A stretch of 64,000 nucleotides of DNA, from the NCBI RefSeq assembly GCF_000372725.1, contig NW_005198966.1:378247-442246 (forward strand), given 5' to 3'. Origin of the DNA: Emiliania huxleyi CCMP1516. Taxonomy: Eukaryota > Haptophyta > Isochrysidales > Noelaerhabdaceae. This document shows, piece after piece, positions 20,057-32,160 of this stretch. The notes below the pieces were generated by a model that saw only the letters and a program-made list of their open reading frames with translations, did no database searches and was not told the DNA's origin. How positions within the stretch are numbered: the stretch's first letter is position 1; every line of letters starts with the position of its first letter. The translations under genes were made by a program, and so were the position numbers.

Positions 20057-20735
20057 TCAGCCCAGCCCGAGCGGGTCCCGTGCCGCCCGCGCCGCCCGCG
20101 TGCGCTGCCGCTTGGCGTTGGAGCGATGCGTGCGCCACTCGGCGCTGCCGGCGTGCGCGTTGCAGTGCGCCGGCACCCTCGGCTCGCCGCCCCGCCAGTG
20201 GCGGCACGCGGACACGGGCGCGTCGCACGCGAAGCAGTAGCAGTTGGGGCAGGCCGCCTCGTTGCCATCGGCCGGCGCCGCGACCGGCCTCTCGGCCGCA
20301 TGGAAGGGGTGGAGAGGGCAGAGCGCCCGCTGGTGCGGCAGGTGCTCGGGCAGCAGGCCTGTGCGGCGCAGGCAAGGGAGGCAGTGAGAGTGCATCTGAC
20401 AGTAGTCATGACGGGGGTGGCTTGGGAGCGCCTGATGCGGCGGAGATCTGCACGTCGCCGCCTGCGAGCGAAGGAGCGCCGGCGGAGGGGCTTTGAAGCG
20501 GCGGCGCCACCTCCTCCACCTCGTCCTCGCTCATCGCCTCCGCCTCCTCCTCCGCCTCCTCCTCCTCCTCCTCCTCCTCCTCCTCCCCCTCCCCCTCCTC
20601 CGCCTCGGACTCCTCCTGCTCCACCTCAACCTCAACCTCGTCCTCCTTCTCCGCCCCCGCCACCCCTGGCTGCTGTTCGGGCGGTGAGGGCGCGGCACCG
20701 CTCGAACAGGACGGCCGCTCGCCGCTACCGCTACC

Positions 20736-20771
<36 letters not shown>

Positions 20772-22772
20772 CTTGCCTCGCTTCGCCTCCCGCGCCTTGT
20801 CGGTGAGAACCCGCGCCCGCTTGCCTGTGACGGCGGTGCTGCAAGGCCCCGCGTGCCAGAGGCGGAGGTTGCAGCCGAGCGTCTTGCAGCTCGGAGCGCG
20901 GAGGGGCGGCGAAGCGGCCTCCTCCTCCTCCTCGCTGCTGCTATCGGCGGCCGCAGCCTCGCCGCCAGCGCCGCCTGGCTCGCCCTCGTCCGAATCCGAC
21001 GCCTCGCCCGCCGCCGCTGCCGACGGCCCTGCCTCTCCTGCCGCCGCCGCCTGCCCGACCGCCCGCGCATACGCCGCCGCCGCCTCCACCGCCGTGTCGA
21101 AGCAGCCGAGGTGGACAGGCCTTCCGTTCACGTAGTGCAGCGCCTTGAAGCGGCCAGAGTCGCGCTCGTACACGCCCTTGTAGCCCGTGCTGCTGTTGCC
21201 TGAGAGGTGCAGACGCAAGCCCTCCGCCTCCGTCGCGACCGCTGCCCCTTGGCGTTCAGATGGCGCCCGCCTCGGCCCAGATTCCTCCGCCGGCGCCTCG
21301 CACACCCGGCACGCCGGGTCCGGGTGCATCCAGCAGAACCACTCGGCAGGGAGCGGGCCTGGCATGCCGCTAGGCAGCCGCCGCCACTTGTCGCAACGGT
21401 CGCAAGCGACCCAGAGGCAGGAGGCAGCCTCCTGCTCGCTGCTGCCCTCGCCCGTGTCGCTGCTGCCCTCGGCGGCCGCAGCCTCGCCGCCAGCGTCGCC
21501 TGGCTCGCCCTCGTCCGTGTCGGACGCCTCGCCCGCCGCTGCCGACGACCCTGCCTCTCCTGCCGCTGGCGCCTGCCCAACCGCCCTCGCGTACGCCACC
21601 GCCGCCTCCACCGCCGTGTCAAAACAGCCGGTGTAGACCAGCCTGCCGTCCACCTTGTGCTGCGCCTGGAAGCGTCCAGAGGAGCGGTGCGATACGCCCC
21701 TGTAGCCGGTGCTGTTGCTGCTGGAGAGGTGCAAGCGCAAGCCCTCCGCCTCCGCCGCCACCGCCGGAGCCTGCCCGACCGCCTTCGCGACGGCCACCGC
21801 TGCCTCCACCGCCGTGTCATAGCAGCCAAGGACGACCTGCCTGCCGTCCACGTAGTGCTGCGCTCGGAAGCGGCCAGAATGGTGCTTACACACGCTCAAG
21901 TATCCCGTGGCACTGCTGCTCGAGAGGTGCAGGCGCAAGCCCTCCGCCTCTGCCACCAGAGCCTCCTGGCTAGACATGGCCTCCGAGCCTGCTGGCGCCT
22001 TTCCTGCCGTCACCTCCACGTCCCCCTCCGAATCGTCGCCGTCCTGTGTCGACGCACCCTCGCTGCGCTCCTCCGCCTCGGCATCGGTCGGGTCGAACGG
22101 GCGCTTGACGCAGCGAGCCCGCTTGCCCTGCAGAGTGAAGGAGTGCTGCCCGGCGTGGCCAGCAGGCAGGACGCATCCAATGGCGCCGCCGTCGTGCTCG
22201 TGCGTGCGGCCGCAGAGGATCGTCTCGTCGGCACGCTCGGCCGGCGGCGCGCTCTCGGGTGGGCTCTCTGCTGAGGCCGCCACTGCCGACGCCTCGCTGA
22301 AGGCCCGCGCATACGCCACCGCCGCCTCCACCGCCGTGTCGTAGGTGCCGAGGGAGACCCACCTAACGTCGACTCTGAGCCTTGCCCCGAAGCGGCCAGT
22401 TTCGTGCTTGAACACGCCCTTGTAGCCGGTGCTGCTGCTGCTCGAGAGGTGCAATCGCAAGCCCTCCGCCTCCGCGGCCACCGCCGGAGGAGCCGGAGGC
22501 TGGTACTCGCCGACCGCCCGCGCATACGCCACCGCCGCCTTCACCGCCGTGTCGAAGCTGCCGAGGACGAAATCCTTGCCGTCAACCTTGCGCTGCGCTC
22601 GGAAGCGGCCAAAGTGCTCGTACACGCCCTTGTAGCCGGTGCTGCTGTTGCTGCTCGAGAGGTGCAAGCGCAAGCCCTCTGCCTCCGTCGCGACCGCTGC
22701 CCCTTGAGGCTCGGGGGCCGCACGCCCCGGCTCGGACGCCAAAAGCGCTTCGGTACGCGGTGCCAGCGGCAT
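20057..22772 (-). CDS. Multi-AP2 protein with CW zinc finger and Cys-rich modules, two exons
   Basis: Exon 1 is 20432-22772 and exon 2 is 20057-20358 (GC donor, phase 1), giving 880 residues. It carries five AP2/ERF-like DNA-binding repeats (pattern GYKGVYE..GRF.A...VDG......G.FDTAVEAAVAYARA) at roughly residues 45, 112, 290, 355 and 540. There is a CW-type zinc finger near residue 455 (CDRCDKWRRLPSGMPGPL, then WFCWMHPDPACRVCEAP), which in other proteins reads methylated histone H3K4. Two smaller Cys/His motifs follow the same style (CGRTHEHDGGAIGCVLPAGH and CKTLGCNLRLWHAGPC). An acidic run of Glu (about 720-770) precedes the C-terminal CPNCYCFACDAPVSACRHW motif encoded by exon 2. A nuclear transcriptional or chromatin regulator is inferred. 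The gene is divergent from the RCC1 gene at 23064. Confidence 0.75.
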
Positions 22773-23063
22773 CAGCTGTGCGCGCAGAGTATGGTGGCGT
22801 CGGCGACGGCCACTGATTTCGAGGCTGCTGTCGTGCGAAGAAGAACTCGACCGCTAGCGCAGACCGCGACGCTGCCTGGCGCCTGCGGTCGCCGTGCCGT
22901 CCCTGCGCTAGCTCCAACGTCCCGTCCGCCTCGGAGACTAGCTTCACCGTGAGCGGCTCGCCGGCCTTCATGCACCGCTCCGCATCGCGGAGCCGACTAG
23001 CGGTGTCTCGCTTGAATGCAAGCCCTTTTCTCCCCTGCGTGCCCGTGATTTCTTTTTCTCGCG
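22773..23063. promoter_or_regulatory. Divergent promoter region with relic of an oxygenase exon
   Basis: A 291-bp space lies between the AP2 gene (-) and the F-box/RCC1 gene (+). Plus-strand bases 22846-22960 still read DRDAAWRLRSPCRPCASSNV, nearly identical to the first exon of the 2OG oxygenase at 25270, so part of the promoter is former coding sequence. TTTCTTTTTCTCGCG sits directly before the RCC1 ATG and is repeated before the other RCC1 genes. Confidence 0.5.
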
Positions 23064-24542
23064 ATGCCCACCCCGCCGCGCCGCCGCTCGCGCCGCCTCG
23101 CCGCTACCACCTCCACGCCCTCGCCGAGCACGCCGCCGCCCACCCGCCTCCTCGACCTCCCCACGGACCTCCTCGTGCGCGTCGTCTCTCGCAGCGACCC
23201 CGCCGACATCGCTCGCGTCGCGGCCGTCTCGCTCCTCTTCCACACTTCACTCGCGGTGGAGGGCATCCGCTTGTGGGCGCAAGAGCGCGGCTTCGAGCTG
23301 CCGGCGCTGCCAGAGGGCGAGTGCGCCGTGCGGTGGCTGTGCTACTCGGCGCTGCTGTGCGAGTCCAACCCGCCGGCGAGGGCGTCGGCAGGCGAGCGGC
23401 ACAGCCTTTTCATCGACGGTGAGGGGCGGCTCTCGTCGTGCGGCTCAGCAACTGAGTCACCCGGGCTGCTCGGTCACGGCGAGGGCGTAACGCGGCTCAA
23501 CACGCCGGCCCGCCTCACTTCTCCGCTGGCCGTTAGCGTGTCGGCAGGAAGCAGCCACAGCCTCGCCCTCACCGCTGATAGCAGTGTCTGGAGCTGGGGC
23601 TATGGAGCCCTTGGCCGGTTGGGCCACGGCGACGAGCAGGACCAGCTGCTGCCCAAGAAGGTCGAGGCCTTTGCTGGCCAGCGCGTCGTCGCTGTGTCGG
23701 CTGGAGACGACCACAGCCTCGCCATCACCGCCGACGGCGCCGTCTGGAGCTGGGGCTATGGCTACTATGGCGAGTTGGGCCACGGCGACGAGCAGGACCA
23801 GCTGCTGCCGAAGAAGGTCGAGGCCTTGGCAGGGCAGCGCGTCGTCGCTGTGTCGGCTGGAGATGCCCACAGCCTCGCCATCACTGCCGACGGCGCCGTC
23901 TGGAGCTGGGGCGCTGGAGGCGACGGCAGGTTGGGCCACGGCGACCAGCAGAACCAGCTGCTGCCAAAGAAGGTCGATGCCTTGGCTGGGCGGCGCGTCG
24001 TCGCTGTCGCGGCTGGACTCGGCCACAGCCTCGCCCTCACCGCCGACGGCGGCGTCTGGAGCTGGGGCTTTGGAGGCGGGGGCCAGTTGGGCCACGGCGA
24101 CGCGCAGGACCAGCTGCTGCCCAAGAAGGTTGAGGCCTTTGCTGGTCGGCGCGTCGTCGCCGTGTCGGCTGAAGCCGCCCACAGCCTCGCCATCACTGCC
24201 GACGGCGCCGTCTGGAGCTGGGGCGCTGGAAGCTACGGCAGGTTGGGCCACGGCGACCAGCAGAGGCTGCTGCTGCCGAAGAGGGTCGAGGCCTTGACTG
24301 GCCAGCGCGTCGTCGCTGTCTCGGCTGGAACCCACTGCCTCGCCCTCACCGCCGATGGCGCTGTCTTCACGTGGGGCAAGGGCGAGGACGGCTGCCTAGG
24401 CCACGGAGAGGACCTGTCTGACCAGCTGCTGCCCAAGAAGGTCGAGATGTGGGCGAGCCGGCCGCCGACGCCTACTTCCTCTGACGGAGAGGGCAGCAGC
24501 GGCGGAGAGGACAGTGATTCGGGCAGCAACTCGGAGGAGTGA
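23064..24542 (+). CDS. F-box/RCC1-repeat protein, copy 1
   Basis: A single-exon, 492-residue protein. Residues about 30-65 (LLDLPTDLLVRVVSR, then ADIARVAAVSLLFH) form an F-box-like motif. The rest is a run of about seven RCC1 repeats with the unit SLALTADSSVWSWG....GRLGHGD..DQLLPKKVEA..GQRVVAVSAG, which fold into a seven-bladed propeller. A substrate-recognition subunit of an SCF-type ubiquitin ligase is an inference from the F-box. The C-terminus is Ser/Glu/Gly-rich. Paralogues lie at 52989 and 61724, and the three share the same N-terminus and the same bases immediately upstream of the ATG. DNA repeats inside the propeller are conserved enough to favour unequal exchange. Confidence 0.85.
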   Translation: MPTPPRRRSRRLAATTSTPSPSTPPPTRLLDLPTDLLVRVVSRSDPADIARVAAVSLLFHTSLAVEGIRLWAQERGFELPALPEGECAVRWLCYSALLCESNPPARASAGERHSLFIDGEGRLSSCGSATESPGLLGHGEGVTRLNTPARLTSPLAVSVSAGSSHSLALTADSSVWSWGYGALGRLGHGDEQDQLLPKKVEAFAGQRVVAVSAGDDHSLAITADGAVWSWGYGYYGELGHGDEQDQLLPKKVEALAGQRVVAVSAGDAHSLAITADGAVWSWGAGGDGRLGHGDQQNQLLPKKVDALAGRRVVAVAAGLGHSLALTADGGVWSWGFGGGGQLGHGDAQDQLLPKKVEAFAGRRVVAVSAEAAHSLAITADGAVWSWGAGSYGRLGHGDQQRLLLPKRVEALTGQRVVAVSAGTHCLALTADGAVFTWGKGEDGCLGHGEDLSDQLLPKKVEMWASRPPTPTSSDGEGSSGGEDSDSGSNSEE

Positions 24543-24666
24543 GAATGCTGAGGGCAGCAGAGGAGCGCGAGTAGTCTTTCATTCGGCTGGCCGAGTCACA
24601 CCCACTGGGCAGACTGTGTCTTGACTCTCTACGCTGTGGGCTGGCGTGGCAAGAACCCACCCCGAG

Positions 24667-25230
24667 CTAGCGAAATTCTTTTTGTAAAATTCTTTGTAGG
24701 GCGACATTCCTTCCGTCCACACCTCGCCTCGCTTGGAAGCGGCCCGAGGGGAGCTGCGCCACGCCCCTGTAGCCGGTGCCGTTGCCGCTGGAGAGGTGCA
24801 GACGCAAGCCCTCTGCCTCCGCCACCAGAGCCTCCTGGCTAGACGTGGCCTCCGAGCCTGCTGACGCCGCCTTTGTAGCCGTCGTCTCCACCTCCACCTC
24901 CACCTCCGCCTCGACATCAGACGGGTCGAACGGGCGCTTGACGCAGCGAGCCCGCTTGCCCTGCAGAGTGAAGGAGTGCTGCCCGGCGTGGCCAGCAGGC
25001 AGGACGCATCCAATGGCGCCGCCGTTGTGCTCGTGCGTGCGGCCGCAGAGGATCGTCTCGTCGGCAGGCTCGGCCGGAGGCGTGCTCTCGGGTGCTGAGA
25101 ACGCCACTGTCGAAGCGCAAGCCCTCCGCCTCCGTCGCGACCGCTGCCGTCCGCCCCGGCTCGGACGCCGCGAGCGCTTCAGTGCGCGGTGCCAGCCAGA
25201 GCCAGCCCGCCGGCGGTAATATCCGGACAA
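24667..25230 (-). pseudogene. Truncated, frameshifted copy of the AP2 gene
   Basis: It matches the AP2 protein at 20057-22772 but lacks most of it. The left (N-terminal) reading, APRTEALAASEPGR and AVATEAEGLR, is in a different frame from the continuation ADETILCGRTHEHNGGAIGC, HSFTLQGKRARCVKRPFDP and a single AP2 repeat (TGYRGVAQLPSGRFQARRGV). After that the sequence stops matching and hits AAATTCTTTTTGTAAAATTC-type junk. Comparison shows an internal deletion that removed the first two AP2 repeats and shifted the frame, so I call it a pseudogene. Confidence 0.7.
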
Positions 25231-25269
25231 CCCAATCTGTCTGTTTTTTCTTTTTCTCTCTTTGCACGA

Positions 25270-27381
<2,112 letters not shown>

Positions 27382-28843
27382 CGTTCTGGAGCCGGGCTCG
27401 CCTCTTGAGCCTTTCAACAGCCGCAAGAGCTCGGTCCGTGATTGCGTCGCCGTGTGTCCGGTTGGGGGGGGGGGGGGGGGCGTCCCCGCACGGCCCAGGC
27501 CCCGCCACAGCAGCCCATCGTTTCAAAAAGATATCCCACAAATGACAAAGGCTAGTGCCATTTCACTGTGGCACAGATCGCGTTACAAAACCTTGATTTG
27601 ACCATTTGCGCCATTTTGTCCCTCTCGGTGCCTTCCAGACATCCAGAGGCAGCTGCGCAGCAGGTGGCGCGGTGTGCGCCCGTCTACTCGGCTGGGTCGC
27701 AGCTGCCTCTGCGCGTCCTGGGGAGGGACAAAATTGTCGCCGCCGGAGACGACTCGGGACGCCACTGAGATCGGAGATCAAGCTCTGACAGGTCGCACGT
27801 CGCTCCTTTGATGCCGACGTGACTCACCCGTGCAGATCACATCAGGACACGGGGTCTCGACACACTCGGTACGACGCCTGCGACCCGTCTCGGGTCAGGT
27901 GGCACGACGCTCATCGCGCCTACACCAGCGCTGCCGTGCAGGTTGCCACGACGAGGTCGGGCACGCTTCTATACGCTCTCCCAGCCTTCCTTTCCATCCC
28001 ATTAGGCAGCCTGGGAACGGTAAGGTAAGGTAAGGTAAATTTCTCCACACACACAAAGTGGTGGGGCAAGGGGGGGCGACCCTCGCATCTCCACACCCGG
28101 ACACGGGCAGGAGCCCCACGGCATTCAAAGTGCAAGCACTGGCCCGGTGCACGTGGGTGAGCAGCCTGCCCACTCCCTCCCGACAAAGCACAAACCAACT
28201 CCCGCACACACACAATCGCACTCTGGCCATCGAATGACTCCGAATGACTCACTGTGTGTGCTAAGACAGAATCTCCGCAGACATCCAAAACGGGCCGTGC
28301 CGCGTTTGTGGTGTCTTCTCAAGCACTAGCATCCGGGCGCCGCACTCGAGTGGGCGGGTCACATCTGGGAACGGTGGCGGTCAGAGGCAAAGCCTACGAG
28401 GGGTGGTGGAACCACATGTCACGGCTACTGCCGGCTCGACCCCACGATAGCCTCCGAAGGCTGACTTTGCGGCACCATCATCGGACGATGTCGACGAGTT
28501 GGGTCGCTCTCGCGGTAGCCAGATGACCCCTCTCATACTAGTATCATCGGCCATGGCCGCAGGAAGCGCGGGGGAGGGCGCTGGAAGCAACACGGAGCTC
28601 CGTTGGAGACGTTTTCAAAATTAGCGTGTCAGAGTGAAATGGCACTAGCCAAAACTCTTACGGTATACGGTTACGAGATCCAACGTGCTCCGAGCTCGCC
28701 GCGCGTTTGCCGGCGCCGCCCTTGCGCTGTGGCCAGTCCCAGTGTGGGGCCATTGAGCTCCTTACCCAACATGTACGTCGAGGAGGAGTGTCCGCGACCG
28801 TCACCGCCTCAGCGGCCGGGGCAGCGATAGGTCGAGTGCAACC
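27382..28843. other. Gene-free stretch with a palindrome
   Basis: No gene is seen between the convergent ends of the oxygenase and the Gln-rich gene. A 125-bp inverted repeat (27611-27735) pairs ATTTTGTCCCTC with GAGGGACAAAAT and AGAGGCAGCTGCG with CGCAGCTGCCTCT. Bases 28040-28135 resemble 39515-39640 in reverse (GCCGTGGGGCTCCTG). Confidence 0.5.
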
Positions 28844-30063
28844 TCAAACGTGGCGCTCATGGGGCGCGGCGGGCCAGGAGCCATCCCACGCGGCGCCGGG
28901 CTGGGGTTGAGGTTGGAGCAGGAAGGTCTGGGCGACGGGAAAGGCCATGGCGGCGGCGGGTGCGAGGCCGACGACGCCAATCTCACGTTTTGGGTTCCCG
29001 TGCTGGTGCTGGGGCTGCTGCGGCTCCGCCAGACCTTGCGACAGCCCATGCTGCTGCTGCAGCACGTGCTGCTGCTGCATCCACATGAACTGCTGCTGCT
29101 GCTGCAGCTGCATCAGCTGCTGTTGCGCCTGCATAGCCTGCTCGGCCGCGACCTGTTGCGCCTATTCAGGGACGACAGAGCGGTGAATGTGTATTGCATC
29201 GGGCAGCAGCTACGTTTCTTCTCCATGCCGGAATGACCGGAAGAGGGACCGCAGCATCTATTTCGGCGCCTGCGCCAGCTGCTGCGCCGCGTGCAACGCC
29301 GCAGTGGGACTGTCAGCGGGAGTCGGATAATGCATGCCAACGGTGGACGGTGCGGGCTGGTCAGGGTTTGGACATGGCATTGCTGCGGCGGCGGCTGGAC
29401 TGGGGCTCTCGGCGGGATACGGCATGCAGCTGACGGCGACTTGGGTGGGGAACTGCGGCACCGCCGCCACGCTACTGCACGCAGCTGCCTCGTGCGGACT
29501 CGCCACCGCAAGGGCTGGCTCGCCACCCGCCTCCGAGCTCGGGGTGGGGCCCTGGTGAACTTCGCCGCTGTCGGAGGATGCGGCGACGGGGTTGCTGGCG
29601 GCCGGGAGAGCGGTGCCTAGCAACAGCCACAATAGCTAGAGCCGCCGCAATTTGCTCACCACGGTCTTATTGGGGGCGTGTCGCTTCATCGCCCGGAAAG
29701 GCGCTCCGTGTCATGCTGGATCTATCTCAGCAATGCGTAGGCTCTATGGCTCTCTCGCCGCATCTCGACTATCGTCTCGCCAGAGGCCAAGGACGACGTT
29801 TGCGGCGGGCCAAAGGCGGAGCCCGCGCATGCGCCGTAGCCGCCTGGGGATGGCTTTTGCGCCAATCCTTCCGGCTCCTCGGCCCGCTCCCAGATCTGCT
29901 TGCGCAACCGCCGCTGGCAGACTTGCCGCGCCTGCCACAAGGACTCGGATGTGTGGAGCCAGATGCGCGTTCCGGCCGAGAGCGGGAAGTGTCACGGAAG
30001 GTCGCGCTCTCGGAGGTGCCCGCGCGCCTCCATCTGGTCCTCCTCGCTGCCCACCCCGGCCAT
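28844..30063 (-). CDS. Gln-rich hypothetical protein, at least four exons
   Basis: Reconstructed exons on the minus strand are 30028-30063 (MAGVGSEEDQME), 29931 downwards (ARQVCQRRLRKQIWERAEE), 29270-29616 (Pro/Ala-rich) and 28844-29161. The last exon contains AEQAMQAQQQLMQLQQQQQF, then FMWMQQQHVLQQQHGL. Junctions GATGGAG|GC to GGCAG|GCGCGGC and GCGCAG|GC to ATAG|GCGCAAC keep phase, and both introns start like the next exon. Low-complexity Gln and Pro segments resemble transcriptional co-regulators, but I recognise no domain and assign no function. The end of the second exon is not fixed. Confidence 0.45.
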
Positions 30064-30123
30064 CTGCGGCTCCGGTGGTGAGCCGGTGCGCGTGCCAGGT
30101 CCGCGCCAGTCCACGCCCTTGTC

Positions 30124-30473
30124 GTGCCAGTGTGCTGTGAGAGAGGCTTGTATTTTAAGAATTCTATCGCTACGCCAGGGAAGACAAGGACGTTGACGTG
30201 CAGCTGCTGCTGTTCGAGTCGTTCGGCGGGTTCGGGAGGGGGGTCCGTGAGATCCTCCGGAAAGCGGCGGACGTGCTACATTGTACAGAACAAGGCTGAC
30301 GCGGGCCCAATACCTCGATGAGGTGACTTGGACCACTAAGAATTGGCTGGGGCTGCAGAAGCAGCGTATCTCGGTCGTTCTTTCATACGGCAATCGCAGA
30401 GCAGGTTGTGAATGAGCTTGCCTGTGGCGGGGGCGGGCGGGTGCACGGAGCTAAGTGCCTCGCCGCCCTCGCA
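30124..30473 (+). pseudogene. Broken copy of the multi-copy element at 17886
   Basis: It starts with the module GTGCTGTGAGAGAGGCTTGT and contains VTWTTKNWLGLQKQRISVVL in one frame, then loses the frame. It ends with CCCTCGCA at 30466-30473, the target duplication of the transposon that follows. The element therefore inserted into the 3' end of this relic. Confidence 0.45.
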
Positions 30474-30631
30474 CTGAGGGGTGGCCCGTCTACCGTCTAC
30501 CGGTAGACTGGGGTAGACTGGGGTAGACGGTAGACCATTTGGTAGACGAGTCTACCGCAGTCTACCGGTAGACCGTAATGAACCTACGACACCAGTCTAC
30601 CGGTAGACTTGGTAGACCGCGGTAGACTCGT

Positions 30632-31527
30632 CACTAGGGGGTTATATCAGAGGGGGGGGGGTCTGAGGCAAGGGGGCCCAGATCTGCTCGTCTCAGAGGG
30701 TACCCTCTGTGCCAAGAGAGGCCATCCACGAGCGGCTCAGAGGGTGCCTGGGCCGACCCTCTGAAGGCCTGTGCCGCCAAGCCAGCCTCTCTCGGCGCAG
30801 CCTCTGAGGCTACGGGGACCCTCTGAGACGCCAAGGCAAGCCCCGCGAGGCCGCTCCTCAGAGGGAGTTTTCAGCGGTATTTCAAGTCTGTCGTGATCCC
30901 CCACCAAGCAGAGAGAGCCCCCAGCCAAGCAGAGAGAACCCCCCCCCCAGCAGGCCCAGCTTCCATTGGTTTCGGATACCTCAAGTTCGAGTTCACTAGG
31001 ACGCCGCGGCGCCTCATGGCCAAGCTGGAGCAGGGGACGGATGTGGAGATCACTACCTCCTCCTCGGGCGGCCGCTCCAAGCACATCCTCACTCAAGTTG
31101 ACGGGTCGGCGGCGCCGCTGCGCGCTGGCCGCGCGAAGCTGTCGCGCAGGGGTCGGCGCGGGCGCTGTGGGCGAGCCTGCAGCAGCAGCAAGCGTAGAGT
31201 AGCGCCTTAGTCATGCTCGCTGCTTCCGCCCCCTCCCCGCCCTCCCTGGTCAGCGCCGTTCGTGGAGGGCTAGGCGCTCCGGCCTCCGCCCGGGGCTCTC
31301 GCGACTCGCCTCTGTCTGCCGAGAGGGGGCTACCCTCTGAGGTCAACGCCCTCTGTGCCGCGCCAAGACAGACCCTCGGCCGGGGACCCTCTGAGGCCAA
31401 AATCAGCCAAGAGAGGCCACAGAGGCGGCACAGAGTCAGAGTCAAACCCTCTGTGCCGCCAAGGCAGGGGTCCGACCCGTCCTCAGAGGGGGGTCTGAGG
31501 CCTCAGAGAGTGTATAACCCCCTAGTG
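30632..31527. mobile_element. Nested element with CACTA-like ends and 6-bp direct repeats
   Basis: The ends are inverted repeats CACTAGGGGGTTATA and TATAACCCCCTAGTG. They are flanked by ACTCGT at 30626-30631 and 31528-31533. The interior is rich in CTCAGAGGG/CCCTCTGAG blocks in both orientations. No coding capacity is recognised. CACTA-type termini usually give a 2-3 bp duplication, so the 6-bp repeat is unusual or partly fortuitous. Confidence 0.65.
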
Positions 31528-31535
31528 ACTCGTCC

Positions 31536-32089
31536 TTCAGCCGCCGAACGGTAGACCGCCGCCGCCGGACGGTAGACCGCCTCGGCCAGTTGAATATGCA
31601 GCCTCCAGTTCTCCACTCTGGCGCCACTTTGGCAGACGAGCGCCGGCAGATGCCCTCGCGGCCTGCCGGCGAACGTCCGTCCGGCGAGAACGCGCGCCAT
31701 AATGGACGTGTGGCTGTCTGGCGAAAACTCGCTCTCGAGAGCCGCGAGAGGGCGGCGCTCTGCAGTGAGCGGTGCCGCCCGATGAGCGTGTAAAGACGTT
31801 CATTTGATCTCATAAAAGACACGGAGCGCGGCTCGCACGGAAATGGCGATGAGGTGAAGCCCACAGCGACCGCGCTCAACAGCTCTCTCACCGGCAGATT
31901 TCGCCCGCGCGGCAGACCGCACTTTCATCGCGCGTTCTCGCCGGACGGACGTTCGCCGGCAGGCCGCGAGGGCATCTGCCGGCGCTCGTCTGCCAAAGTG
32001 GCGCCAGAGTGGAGAACTGGAGGCTGCATATTCAACTGGCCGAGGCGGTCTACCGTCCGGCGGCGGCGGTCTACCGTTCGGCGGCTGAA
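31536..32089. mobile_element. Foldback element, 161-bp inverted arms
   Basis: The left arm 31536-31696 and the right arm 31929-32089 are almost perfectly complementary: TTCAGCCGCCGAACGGTAGA on the left, its complement ending GGCGGCTGAA on the right. About 230 bp lie between. GGTAGACCG units occur near both tips and resemble those of the enclosing transposon. Confidence 0.85.
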
Positions 32090-32105
32090 AAAGTGGTAGG
32101 CTAAT

Positions 32106-32160
32106 GACTGCACTCCAAGTGCTCCAAGTGATGGAGAGAGAGAGAGAGAGAGAGAGAGGA
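32106..32160. repeat. Reverse copy of the ACTGCACTCCAAGTGCTCC motif plus GA run
   Basis: GCACTCCAAGTGCTCCAAGTG is the complement of the motif at 1223, 3030, 17690 and 61127. A short GA run follows. No gene is recognised from here to 33183. Confidence 0.6.

Noticed and set aside
28000-28240. GTAAG repeats (28019-28037) considered as a run of splice donors
   Set aside because: They are a simple pentamer repeat in a gene-free region with no exons around.
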